Part shown: piece by piece, positions 48,789 through 58,607 of the stretch
Position numbering within the stretch: position 1 is the first letter of the stretch
Layout of the letters: every line of letters starts with the position of its first letter
Assembly (NCBI GenBank): GCA_039566865.1
Contig: CM076961.1
Coordinates: forward strand, 2,673,501-2,737,500
Origin: Aurelia coerulea
Lineage: Eukaryota; Cnidaria; Scyphozoa; Semaeostomeae; Ulmaridae
Direction: 5' to 3'
Length of the DNA: 64,000 nt
Notes under the pieces: generated by a model
What the model saw: the letters and a program-made list of their open reading frames with translations, nothing else
What the model was told of the DNA's origin: nothing
The model's database searches: none
Position numbers and translations under genes: made by a program

Positions 48789-50806
48789 TTTCAAAATATT
48801 AGATGAAATGATAAATAAGCACACGAGCTTGCGTACATTAACACCCAAGAACTTTTGAAGGTTTCTTAGAACTTACATTTTCATATAAGAGACTAAATAT
48901 TGACCCAGTCTTAATTTGAATATTTAACGTTTTTAGCATCCAGGGTGCCTGAATTAAAGTTGTATCTCATATATCTCATGAGAGTATCTCATATGCCTTT
49001 GTGAAAATTTCATTGCCGGTTTCATGAAACAACGGCTCTGCTTGTACAGAACACAAGTGGTATCAAGTGATAAATTACAACAAAGAAGTTGAGATGTGCT
49101 TCAAGCTAAACAAAAAAGCTTCAGGCAAAATAAAAGTTTCTGTAGGTACTATTTCTCCAGTACTAAAGCCTCTTAACTCTTAAATGATCCGAGAGTTGTA
49201 TTTCTCATGAAAGCTTTTCATAAAAAATATGTGTAATTCTCCACAACCTCATAAGGATTCACGAGTGGTGTTGAAGTCTTTAAAGAATCTTTAAATGAGA
49301 ATTCTTAGATAAGAAAAGAGTGTAAATGTATGCAAGGTCTGTACTGTACATCAACAAAAAAAATCATCTATGTCTATTTGCTAGATGTTATTATTCAACA
49401 TTGTTACTAAAAGCCAACATCTGAGGGGTTGAAATATTTGGGAACCAAATTTTTGGACATGAAAATTGGGTCCAACTCAAAATTTGAAACAGTTTTTTAT
49501 TTCTGTAGCTGTTTTAGCTACCTTATACTATGCAGAAAATCTTCCCAATTTGTCATATTAATGTCCCAAATTCTAACATAAAAATTGCCCAATGATCTTG
49601 TCCTAAATTTTGCCTCCCAAAATTGTATCATCGTTTAGTTTTTGATGTATAGAAGGTACAGTTGTAATATTGTATTAAGTTATTCGATGTTTTTTTTAGT
49701 ATATGAGAGCACAAGCTCTTAAAAACAAGAGGTAACAGGGTGATTAAACCCTTTAGTTCTACAGCAAAGAACTACCGTATGGCCTGTAGACTAGATGCTT
49801 TGTTGCTATAATGGCCGCAGGTGGGTTTGATAGCACTCGTTGACCTCTGTTTATTTGATATGGATTATGGATATCCTACTACTGTATGTATCTTTAAATG
49901 CTGCCCATTCCTAGGGGTACTTCTAGGGCTGCAGCAAGGCCTTTGGTTTACCCCCAAGAAATGAGGTTGCTTCAGTGTTGCATTTAGATAAAATGCCTGG
50001 TGCATTTGGTATTACATACTTTCCAGATAACATACAATAGCACAGTATACACTTTATGACACATTACTGTACATACTGTTAGCTAATTAGTTGTGATTAT
50101 TAAGAAAAACAACATGGTGCAATGTGAATTCATTTTTTCATATTTCCTCCACATATTTTCTAAACTTCTAATTTCATGACAACATCAATTTGGGGACAGC
50201 TTTGCTTTACAGTGAACACAATTTTAAACCTCGTTACATCATCAATGTTACACCTTTTAAATACCTTGTTTGGCCTAAGATATCTGCTTTAGAAATTAGC
50301 CACTGTATGTTGGCAAGGTGGGAATTGCAGGGGCTTATGGGTGGTTTTCAACCTTTTTCAGAAAACAGTTTTTGGCCATAAAAATAGCGGTTTTACAGTT
50401 CCCCTCTAAATCGTTTGCAAATTTCTTCAATAAATACTGTATGATGCAAGAAGGCCAACTGTTACAAAATTTAAGACACAACATGACAGAAATATCCATT
50501 TTGATATGGCTTTGAAAAGAATTCTACAAATTTTCACTTTTACCTGTGGATCAACATTCATTTTGTGGGGTCAAGGATGATAATGAAGCAGTCCTGGGGC
50601 ATACAGCCAAGGTTAAAAGCGCAGGAAGATGTTCTGATGGCTATAGCTGAATGATGAGGCTGTTTTTTTGCTTTTCTGGAATATTTTGGAGTTTCTATGT
50701 TGTTTTGATACCATCCAATGCTGCAAGCCCAACATGAGGCTAGAAACTACTGTAAGTTACTTCACAAAACAAAATATGACCCCTAGTTTACAAGTTTGTC
50801 CTGAGT
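48789..50806. other. 3' untranslated and intergenic sequence
   Basis: AT-rich sequence between the coiled-coil gene and the convergent - strand BORCS8-like gene. It holds the putative 3' UTRs of both. No convincing ORF, RNA gene or recognised repeat was seen. Confidence 0.6.
49129..49134 (+). promoter_or_regulatory. Candidate polyadenylation signal of the coiled-coil gene
   Basis: AATAAA, about 340 bp after the stop codon. It is the first clear hexamer downstream of the terminal exon. Position and match only; the cleavage site is not visible. Confidence 0.4.
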
Positions 50807-51538
50807 TCAACCTTCATCAACTTCTTCTCCAACACTGGGCCCTTTCTCGCTCCTCTCCCCTTTGTTACTACCCTGATCATCACTAGCACTAGCGAATTCA
50901 ATGTGATCAAAGACTTCATTTTCGTATGATTCTAAATTATGCTCCATTTTCCAGTGGTCCATTAGTGCATCTTGATTCTCATGTGCAAAGTAACAAATAG
51001 GGCAAATATACCCCTCAGCAATTTCATTTTCTGAAATGGATTTGTTTGCTTGTTTTGCGACAATTGCCTCTCTTTCTCTTTGCTCCTGCTCAAACCTTTC
51101 TCTCTCATCTAATTTTTGCTTCAGATCAATAGCACTTTTCAGAGCCTCTGAAATGTTTGTAAACTGTTTTATATTCCCAATGGAATCAACAGCGGAAATA
51201 GAATAATCCATATCATACGAGACCCCTTCGACCTTTTTCTTGTTTATCTCCAATTCCTTCTTCTTTTCAACCAATGCAGGTGTTGTTCTGTGAATATGTT
51301 CTTGTATTCTATAAAGTCCTAAAGAAGGCTCATTTGCAAGAATTTGAAGGGAATCGTTCACTTTTGATGTGATTTTCTTCACTTTATAATGGGTTTCTGG
51401 GTCGAGGAATCTTAAACCAGGGCCTTCCTCGCTTTGTTCCCTCCCTTGCTGTGGAGCATTCATGCCCAACATATGAGAGTCCATCATGTTTTTGAGGACT
51501 GCTGCTTCAGTGAAACTTGCTGCAATTATCGTGTCCAT
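50807..51538 (-). CDS. BORCS8: BORCS8-like BORC subunit with C-terminal EEA1/rabenosyn-type C2H2 finger
   Basis: An intronless 243-codon ORF starting at ATG 51536-51538. The frame is closed upstream by TAG at 51584-51586, and the ATG context is strong (A at -3, G at +4). Residues about 55-160 match BORCS8/MEF2BNB: KVKKITSKVND, LANEPSLGLYRIQEHI, then a D-Y-S-I-S-A-V motif. BORCS8 is a subunit of BORC, which recruits Arl8 and kinesin to move lysosomes (family knowledge). Human BORCS8 is about 119 residues and ends soon after this domain. Here a charged helix leads to EGYICPICYFAHENQ...DHWKMEH, a C-x2-C-x12-H-x4-H finger. Its spacing and flanking EG[FY][IL]CP match the Rab5-binding fingers of EEA1 and rabenosyn-5. 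The tail is Ser/Glu-rich. Domain identity is a strong call; Rab binding is inference. Confidence 0.88.
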   Translation of the reverse strand: MDTIIAASFTEAAVLKNMMDSHMLGMNAPQQGREQSEEGPGLRFLDPETHYKVKKITSKVNDSLQILANEPSLGLYRIQEHIHRTTPALVEKKKELEINKKKVEGVSYDMDYSISAVDSIGNIKQFTNISEALKSAIDLKQKLDERERFEQEQREREAIVAKQANKSISENEIAEGYICPICYFAHENQDALMDHWKMEHNLESYENEVFDHIEFASASDDQGSNKGERSEKGPSVGEEVDEG

Positions 51539-51956
51539 TCTTTTGACTTCCGTGCATCTCTGGATGGAACTCAATTCGTTCTTCTACAACCAAAACAATT
51601 TCTTCCCTGCTGCTACTTCTCGGCGGCCATTTTGAAGAGTGGGAATTTTCGCGTCTGAGCTGAAGAAGTCGCGAAATTTTCTGCATTAACTTTCGCGGAT
51701 CAATAAAACAAAATCTGCAAGATTCGTTTAATTAGTGACACAGGCGACAGAACATTGATATTAGATAGATTTTCAATCTGTCATCCATTATGCTTGAAGA
51801 TTGCCATCTTTCAGCTGTGATTTTAAAAAGCTGAAAGTGCAAAATTTGACAAGGAAGGACATAAACTTTCGCGAAGATTTGCCTCAAAACGCGAAAACCG
51901 CGAAAATGTAGAGCAAGAGTCAAACCCCAAACGAGGCCACAGGCTTCATTTCCAAG
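51539..51956. promoter_or_regulatory. Divergent promoter region between BORCS8-like gene and MRPS12
   Basis: 418 bp separate the two start codons, an arrangement typical of shared CpG-type promoters. A YY1-like site (AAATGGCCGCC on the - strand) lies at 51621-51634. A second (CAAGATGGCGAC) overlaps the MRPS12 ATG at 51954-51965. Two short upstream ORFs precede the BORCS8-like start on the - strand: ATG 51628-51630 with five codons, and ATG 51555-51557, whose frame overlaps the main start. No TATA box is evident. Confidence 0.6.
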
Positions 51957-54900
51957 ATGGCGACTTGCAAGCCAATGTTTCTGTTGCAGAGATGTGCAAA
52001 TCTTAATGCACAAATGTCCTTATCAAAAGCAAGGCCAATAAAAGTGAGTATTACCTACAATGTCTTATTGTTTGCTATCATTATTTATTCTCTGGTTGAA
52101 CGAGAGAGCAGCAAATAATGGTTCTTCTTTCTTTGTGCGTGTTGTTGTTGTGTGTCTGTGTGTGTGTGATGGCCACCCTTGCTTGTGTATGTGTAGCCAG
52201 ACAGAAAGTCTTGAAAGTGCGCACAGGCAGGGGATTTTCAAAATGGGATGGAAATGTCGCGGAAAGGATCCCATTGCATTTAATTTAACTGAAAACCTGT
52301 GGGGTAGCTATTCAATTCAATAATCCCCCAACAAAACGCATTGTGCACAAAATTTGTCCCCAATGCCACAAACCCCGAATAACCCCTCATCAAATGTCTT
52401 GTGTGCACACCACAACACCGCACATGTCAAATTTCCAATATGGTGTGGATATGAGGTGCATACCCAGAAAAGAGCATTTAAACATTAGAGATTTCCAATA
52501 CGCTATTGAAAACTGCCAATAAAAAACAAAAGAAATTTCCTTATAAGCATATCGGTGATCTTGTCCAAAAGTGCTCTAAAGAGTCTCTGGACTGGAGAAG
52601 AGACTCTGAACTGGAGAAGAGTGACAGGGTTGTTGTTGTCGTTAATTATCTACCTTCATATCTTTCCAGATGTTTACAACTTTGACAAGAAAAAGTATCC
52701 TCACGAGAAAAGGTAAGAGATATCACAAGATGTTTGCTTTCAACGCAGGGACTGCACAGCTGTTTTAGAGTGGCAGGGCTGAATTCAAGCAATGCAAGCA
52801 AACCGTGGGTCTAGGAGTGGAGAATGTGCCCTTTGGAACCTTGAGAAATACCGTTTCATGAAAATTAAAGGTCTTTTTTATCCTTACGATTTGCTGTTGA
52901 TTCTCATTCAAATCGGCTATTTGAATACTCAAAGCTGGTAGTAAAATTTACAAGAGAGTATTGTTTGTGATATTGCTGTACTTTCAGACAACATACTATA
53001 GAAACTGGTTTAAGTTGAACCAATGCCCAGTTGTTAGTTGTCAAATTTTACATCAAGACTTCTAGAGTAGATCATGGGAAACTCTTTTCTTCTGCAAGGC
53101 ATCAAAACATGTCTTCTACCTCACCAAGCAATAGTTTCTCAATTTCTAAAAATTCCAGTGCATGTCTTTGAAAGTGGGAGGCTTTAGCCTCTGCTAGTTT
53201 AATGGCTGTGTGGTTTCTGCCGACACCCGTTTTGCGTTTTAAAAACAAATGCAAACTTAGGTGAACTTTTCATGACTGCTGCCCCTCCATTCTGCACCAT
53301 GATTGCAATTTTGATCGCTTTGTGCCTCTTGAAAATATCCTATACAAATGTAGCTTTGGCTTAGTCAATTTGCACATGTCTTCTCTTTGTCACAGATGTT
53401 TTAAAGAAGCATAAAGTGATCAAAATAATAATATTGCAGACTGGAAGAGCAATTGATCATGACAGGTTTACATAAGTTTGCATTTAGTTTTGAAATATAA
53501 TAGGGGCTATTGTGTGTTGAAAGCTACAACTGTGACCTGATACTGTACATCCTGTTGCCACATTAATGCCCCCATTGCCTACAGTATGCCGTACCTGTGT
53601 GGTTTCCTTGAGCAAAATCTGTCCTCAGACAAGGATTTCTGATTCTCCATCAGTTTCATTTGGAGCATAGGTTCCGAATCTTTAAAAAGGCTGAGGTAAA
53701 ATTGAGTGACCTATTTCTTTGAACTGAATGACTTCAAAGAAACTTTAGCTAAATATAATTCTCTGAATTTTCTGAAATCTTCTATACTCTCAGAATTAGA
53801 GTGTTTTCTTCTTTTTTGAAAATTCAAGAAAAATTGTCAGAAAAACTGAAAACCACCGTAATGTCTAAACTGTTTGACGTAACATGAAATGATTTTGAAG
53901 AAAACCATAGTTTATGGATGCCTACAATATGGTATCAAGCAAAAGTCTGTCACTCATCTGGTTTATGATTTTGAAATTTGATGATGTCACATCCTCAAAT
54001 AAGTTGAAATGTAAGATACGCTGTAATTTCCAAAAATATTCAAACTTTCTTGAAAGTCGAATGGTAGAATTATAGATAAGTATCTAAAGTTTCTTTCAAG
54101 CCATTCGATCAGAAGAAATAGGTCATTGAATTTTACACCTACCTTTTTACGCCGAGATAAAGATTTAGAACCAACATAGGGCTCAAATCTTTAAAAAGGT
54201 CAGTGTAAAATTATATTACAATCTTCTTTGAATTAAATGGCTTGTGAAAGGAACTTGTGGTACTTTGCTGTAAATCTGCCGTGGAAATTTTTTGATATCT
54301 TGAATAGTTCCAAAATGGCGGCATTTATTAAATTTGAGGCTATGGCGTCATCAAATTTCTAAATCCTAAACCAGAAAAGCTACAGACTTCTGTTTGCCAC
54401 CATGTTGTAGACCTCCATAAACTATAGTTTTCTTCAAAGTTATATCATTTTTCCTCTATTGGTTTAGGATTTACGATGATTTTAATGTTTTTCAAAATTT
54501 TCCATGAATTTTGTTAAAAATAATTAAATTGCCGCCATTTTGAAAGAAATCAAGATATCAAAAAATTTTCTTGGCAGATTTGCAGCAAAGTACCATAAGT
54601 TCCTTTCAAGCCATTCAATTCAAAGAAAAATATCATAGAATTTTACACCCAACTTTTTAAAGATTTGAAAGATTTGAGCCCTATGCTTTTAGAACCTAAT
54701 GCTTTCATTTGATGCAATTCCCAGCAAGAAGTTTAAGAAATTATTTCCATGACGCAGATACATCTTCCTGTTGCCCTTAGACAGAGGTGCTTTTCTGATA
54801 CCCATCATTTACTTATTGTTTATTTGCAATGAATAATATGTTGTTTATTTACAGTAAATAATGTTCCTTTTCAGTTGATGCTGTGAATTTTAAACCAACA

Positions 54901-55365
54901 TGTGTCACATTAAAATCAGCATCAGCAACAAACTTTAATTGCCTGCATCATTCTGCATCGCTCATTGGACTTTCTAAAACCCAAAAATTGATGGGAAAGT
55001 CAACAATAAACAACTTCCAGCAAGTCAGATACCTGCCTACTCTAAACCAAATTCGACGCCAAAAACCCAGAACGAAGAAGAAAAAGCCAAAGTTACCCAT
55101 ACCAAAAGATAAGCGTATCTTGCTGGGACCGCAACGAAAAGGTGTTTGCGTAAAACTTGTTGTACGAACTCCCAAGAAACCAAATTCTGCTCAAAGAAAA
55201 TGTGCCATTCTTAGATTGAGTAATGGAAAATTAATTACTGCATATATCCCTGGAGAGAAAGGAGTACTTCAGGAGCATGGAGTTGTCCTCTTCGAAGGTG
55301 GACGGGTACAAGATTGCCCTGGTATTAAATATAAGATAATAAGGCGTAAATATGATATGAATTAG
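51957..55365 (+). CDS. MRPS12: Mitochondrial small-subunit ribosomal protein S12 (uS12m)
   Basis: Three exons: 51957-52043 (phase 0 exit, donor GTGAGT), 52670-52712 (43 nt, acceptor TTTCCAG, exit phase 1) and 54875-55365 (acceptor TTTTCAG, stop TAG 55363-55365). They join in frame into 206 residues. The last about 125 residues are classic S12: [71 protein letters not shown]12 sits at the decoding centre of the ribosome. The extended N-terminus ([20 protein letters not shown]) is Arg-bearing, non-acidic and amphipathic, as expected of a mitochondrial targeting peptide. It is longer than in human MRPS12 (about 138 residues in total). Intron 2 (2.2 kb) carries nested MITEs. Confidence 0.93.
53663..54702. 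mobile_element. MITE family B split by a nested MITE A (MRPS12 intron 2)
   Basis: B starts GAGCATAGGTTCC at 53663 and resumes for its last six bases at 54697. Flanks are TTTCATTTG at 53654-53662 and 54703-54711, a perfect 9-bp duplication. Confidence 0.88.
54173..54687. mobile_element. MITE family A nested in family B
   Basis: AACATAGGGCTC to GAGCCCTATGCT, flanked by TTTAGAACC at 54164-54172 and 54688-54696. The target is the right end of the B element. Confidence 0.9.
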
Positions 55366-55793
55366 ACTCATGTATCAATATTAGATTAATGAGTGTTTGG
55401 TATAATCACGTGTGTCTGTAAGTTACAAATGTAAGCTATTTTTCTTAGCCAGTACTGCAGCAGAGAGGCCCTCACTGCGATTTTGTGGAGTTGAGATACT
55501 CAGCATTGTTAAGCTTAGCCTGATAACCAGACCTAATTTCATGGGTAACGAGGGAATATTCTTACAGATAGTCTGGTCACAAGAAACAAATTTGTCGACA
55601 ATCAAATTTTTGGGGAAGAAATTGATGAATTTTCTAATTCGTTTAAATGAAGGGAACAAACGGAACAAGAGACAAACAGAAAAAGAACTTGAAGGGATCA
55701 AGGGTACTTTTACCCCCTGAGAAGGCCTCAATGAAATTGATGGGAAGGGTTACTTGATTTCTCCTTGGCCCTTCTTGGGAATTTTTTGAATCA

Positions 55794-55799
55794 CAATAA
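55794..55799 (+). promoter_or_regulatory. Candidate polyadenylation signal of MRPS12
   Basis: AATAAA about 430 bp after the MRPS12 stop codon, the first clear hexamer downstream. Confidence 0.4.
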
Positions 55800-55954
55800 A
55801 GAGTGCAAGTTGAATGCGAAAAAGATGTTGTGTGAATTTTTGTTTTCTAAGAAGTCTACTAATTCTTAATTCTGGGAAGAATTGCAAATGATAGCCCAGC
55901 TAGTCTGGGAGTGAAGCTGTCATTTTTTCCACAGAATTAACTTTTTTAATATAC

Positions 55955-56285
55955 ACTCATTTTTTTATAAGAAACCGCTTTTCTTAGCTTTTCATTCCGG
56001 TAGGGTTGTTTCTCAAATTTCGAAAAATTGAGCCTACCGCTTCTTGTAAGTTATGGAAAAAATTGGTGAATACGATACCCTGAAAAACGGCACATCCCCG
56101 TTGGACAAATACAGTATAATAAGTACCCCCCTCCCCCCAGGAAATTACCACAGGAAATAAACAGAAAGATTGTTATGGAATTGGTAAGAAACTCGTTAAG
56201 GAGCTCTGAGCCCTTGAGCATTCAAAATCTGATGTTTTAAGAAACTTTCAGTACTCCAAGTTTCTTATATATAGAAAAACGTGTA
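55955..56285. repeat. Palindrome-ended repeat (TTTCTTATA)
   Basis: Left end ACTCATTTTTTTATAAGAAA and right end GTTTCTTATATATAGAAAAA followed by ACGTGTA. Related to 47985-48405. Confidence 0.6.
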
Positions 56286-57186
56286 CTGGTTCAATTTCTT
56301 AGTTTTTTATGAAAAAATACGTGTAATATTCCCTCATCCCCTACCTAAAAGTTTCGAGCGGCCTCTGCTCTCTTTGGGGGCATCAGTTGAGAGATGTGTC
56401 AGAAGGCAGGAGGCGCTGCAGGAGGCTCACGGAATTACTCGATTTCTAGGAGAACACTAGACTGATTACGATGAGTCCCAGTAATCGCTATCCAAAACGA
56501 GACTATTACGCCAGACCGAGACCGCTCTTACTGGGACTCATAATATTACGGCAATATTTTTGGACTGAATTTTTTCACTTTTGAACGCCCTTGGGAACGA
56601 GGCTGCTATACACAGTCATGTACAAAGTATACAACCAAATACAACGCCATTAGAATCTCTGCAAATTCGATTGATTGATGTTGACCAACGGAAACTCGAA
56701 GCTCAAAGCAGAGTTTCAAGGAGCTTGGCCGGACAGAACAAAGTCTTATGAACAAGAATACCATGAAAACAGTTGGCGAAAATATCAAATCTTGTACGTA
56801 GGTACTATTTTGCTGCTTTCGCTAAGCATTAACTGATTTATTGTAAAGTTTTCAAATCAATGTGTTTCATTTGAAAACTACAAATGTTTGTGCTTCTTCT
56901 GCCTAGGCCCTTATCGAAACGAGGCAGTCATAGTCATTTCAAAATAATGGCGTTTGATTATGAGTCGTAGTTAGGAGCTAGACTGATTATATGTTCAGTA
57001 GGTTATCGCTATTGATAGGCTGATGGACAACCTCGTTCCCAGGGTGTTCTGACGTCATAAGCTGATCGCGAAGCCGAATGAACACCCTGGTACACTTGGC
57101 ATCAATCTTGCCAATATATGGCAAGATGCGCCCCATTATGGATTTGCAGTTTGCTAGGCAACGATAATCGACGAAAAATGGTCGTT

Positions 57187-57420
57187 GCTCTAGCGCTAAT
57201 TCTGAAGTATATAAATTGAGAAATTAAAAACAAACACTTTGAGGACCCTATTTTAGCCCTTTTTAAGGTATTTAATCATTAATCCGGGGTTAGCAAGTGC
57301 ATTTAGTAGGAAAACGAGCACGATCCATTTGGGTGGAAAAAGGGCCTAAGTTGAAATTTTCGAGAATTTCCCCCACAGCTTTGAAAATAGAATGGCTCGT
57401 TATTCGGCGAATTTTAGAGA
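57187..57420 (+). repeat. Dispersed repeat shared with 30296-30535
   Basis: Direct-strand copy of the unassigned repeat. A LINE fragment begins immediately after AGAGATAAAAT. Confidence 0.75.
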
Positions 57421-58607
57421 TAAAATTACATGCATACGGTTTTGATGAAAATGCGTTAGTTCTTATATATTCCTATTTAAAACGTCGAAAACAATGTGTC
57501 CGGATAAATAATTCAAATAGTTCCTTAAAATATGTTGTATCAGGAGTTCCACAGGGTTCTGTGCTTGGTCCAATTTTATTTAATTTCTTTATAAATGATC
57601 TTTTTCTGAATATAAAGCAGGCAACCCTTCATAATTATGCTGATGATAATACACTTTCATATTTTTCCAAAACTATGCCCGAGCTTGTCAGAGTTTTGGA
57701 GAATGAAAGCAATGTTGCTTTAACTTGGCTAGAACAGAATGAAATGATTGCTAACCCTGAGAAATTTCATGCTTTGTTAGTAAGAAAGGATCGGAAAGAT
57801 ACTAGTGGACAAAATATAAGCTTTCAAGGTCATGAAATCAAATCAGAAGAAACTGTAAAACTTTTGGGAGTTACTCTGGATAACAAATTGAGCTTTGATA
57901 AGCACATATCAAATCTTTGTAAAAAAGCTGCGACACAACTAAACGTTTTGAAAAGACTGAGATCATTTAATGGTTTTGAGCAGAAAAAGGTACTTGTACA
58001 AAGCTTTGTTTACTCTAACTTTAATTATTGTCCGTTAGTTTGGTATTTTTCTTCCATGAAGTCGCTTCATAAAATTGAAAAGTTACAAGATCGTGCACTA
58101 AGATTTCTTTACAATGATCATAAGAGCTCATATGATGATTTGAGACAAAAGTCAGGAAGATGTACTATGCAAGTCTCGCGTCAAAGAACTCTTTGCATTG
58201 AAATTTACAAAGCATTGAATAATCTAAATCCACCATTCATGAAAAATTTCTTCAAATTCAGATCTTCGCAATATTCTACCAGAAATCCTTATGACTTAAA
58301 ACATATAAGACCAAATCAAGTAACTTTTGGTTCAAACAGTCTTGAGTCCGTTGGCCCTCAAATATGGAATGACCTACCAATCAAAATGAAATCCGCAGAA
58401 ACTTGAAAAGCTTTAAACTTTTGATAAAGCAATGGAATGGCCCAAAATGCAAATGTAGCGCCTGCAGTAGTTTTTAATTTTATTCAGCATTAAGTTTCTT
58501 ATACATTTTAATTTCATTCGATTTAGATTAGTTAACTTTGTATATATTGTATATATATTGTTTAGCTATGTAAATATCGAATTAAAATAAATGAACAACA
58601 ACAACCC
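57421..58607 (+). pseudogene. 5'-truncated LINE reverse transcriptase
   Basis: The frame from about 57421 encodes KLHAYGFDENAL, the RT core GVPQGSVLGPILFNFFINDL and catalytic YADD (HNYADDNTLS). The thumb follows (LGVTLDNKLSFDKHISNLCK) and then the C-terminus (GPQIWNDLPIKMKSAE). The endonuclease and N-terminal half of the RT are absent. A one-base deletion near 58398 brings TGA at 58404-58406, where the 35 kb copy still reads AENLKSFK. The 3' end is AATAAATGAACAACAACAAC. Jockey/CR1-like clade is inference. Dead copy. Confidence 0.9.

Larger units (their letters stand above)
55366..57186. other. Intergenic sequence after MRPS12
   Basis: MRPS12 3' UTR, a palindrome-ended repeat at about 55955-56285, and unrecognised sequence with several ACTGATTA/TAATCGCTAT motifs near 56460-57030. 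No gene seen. Confidence 0.5.

Noticed and set aside
46888..47106. Additional host exon in intron 34
   Set aside because: The peptide is a typical LINE RT C-terminus followed by a LINE 3' tail.
51572..51574. Upstream non-ATG start of the BORCS8-like gene
   Set aside because: TTG codon with a stop shortly before it; the ATG at 51536-51538 has a strong context.
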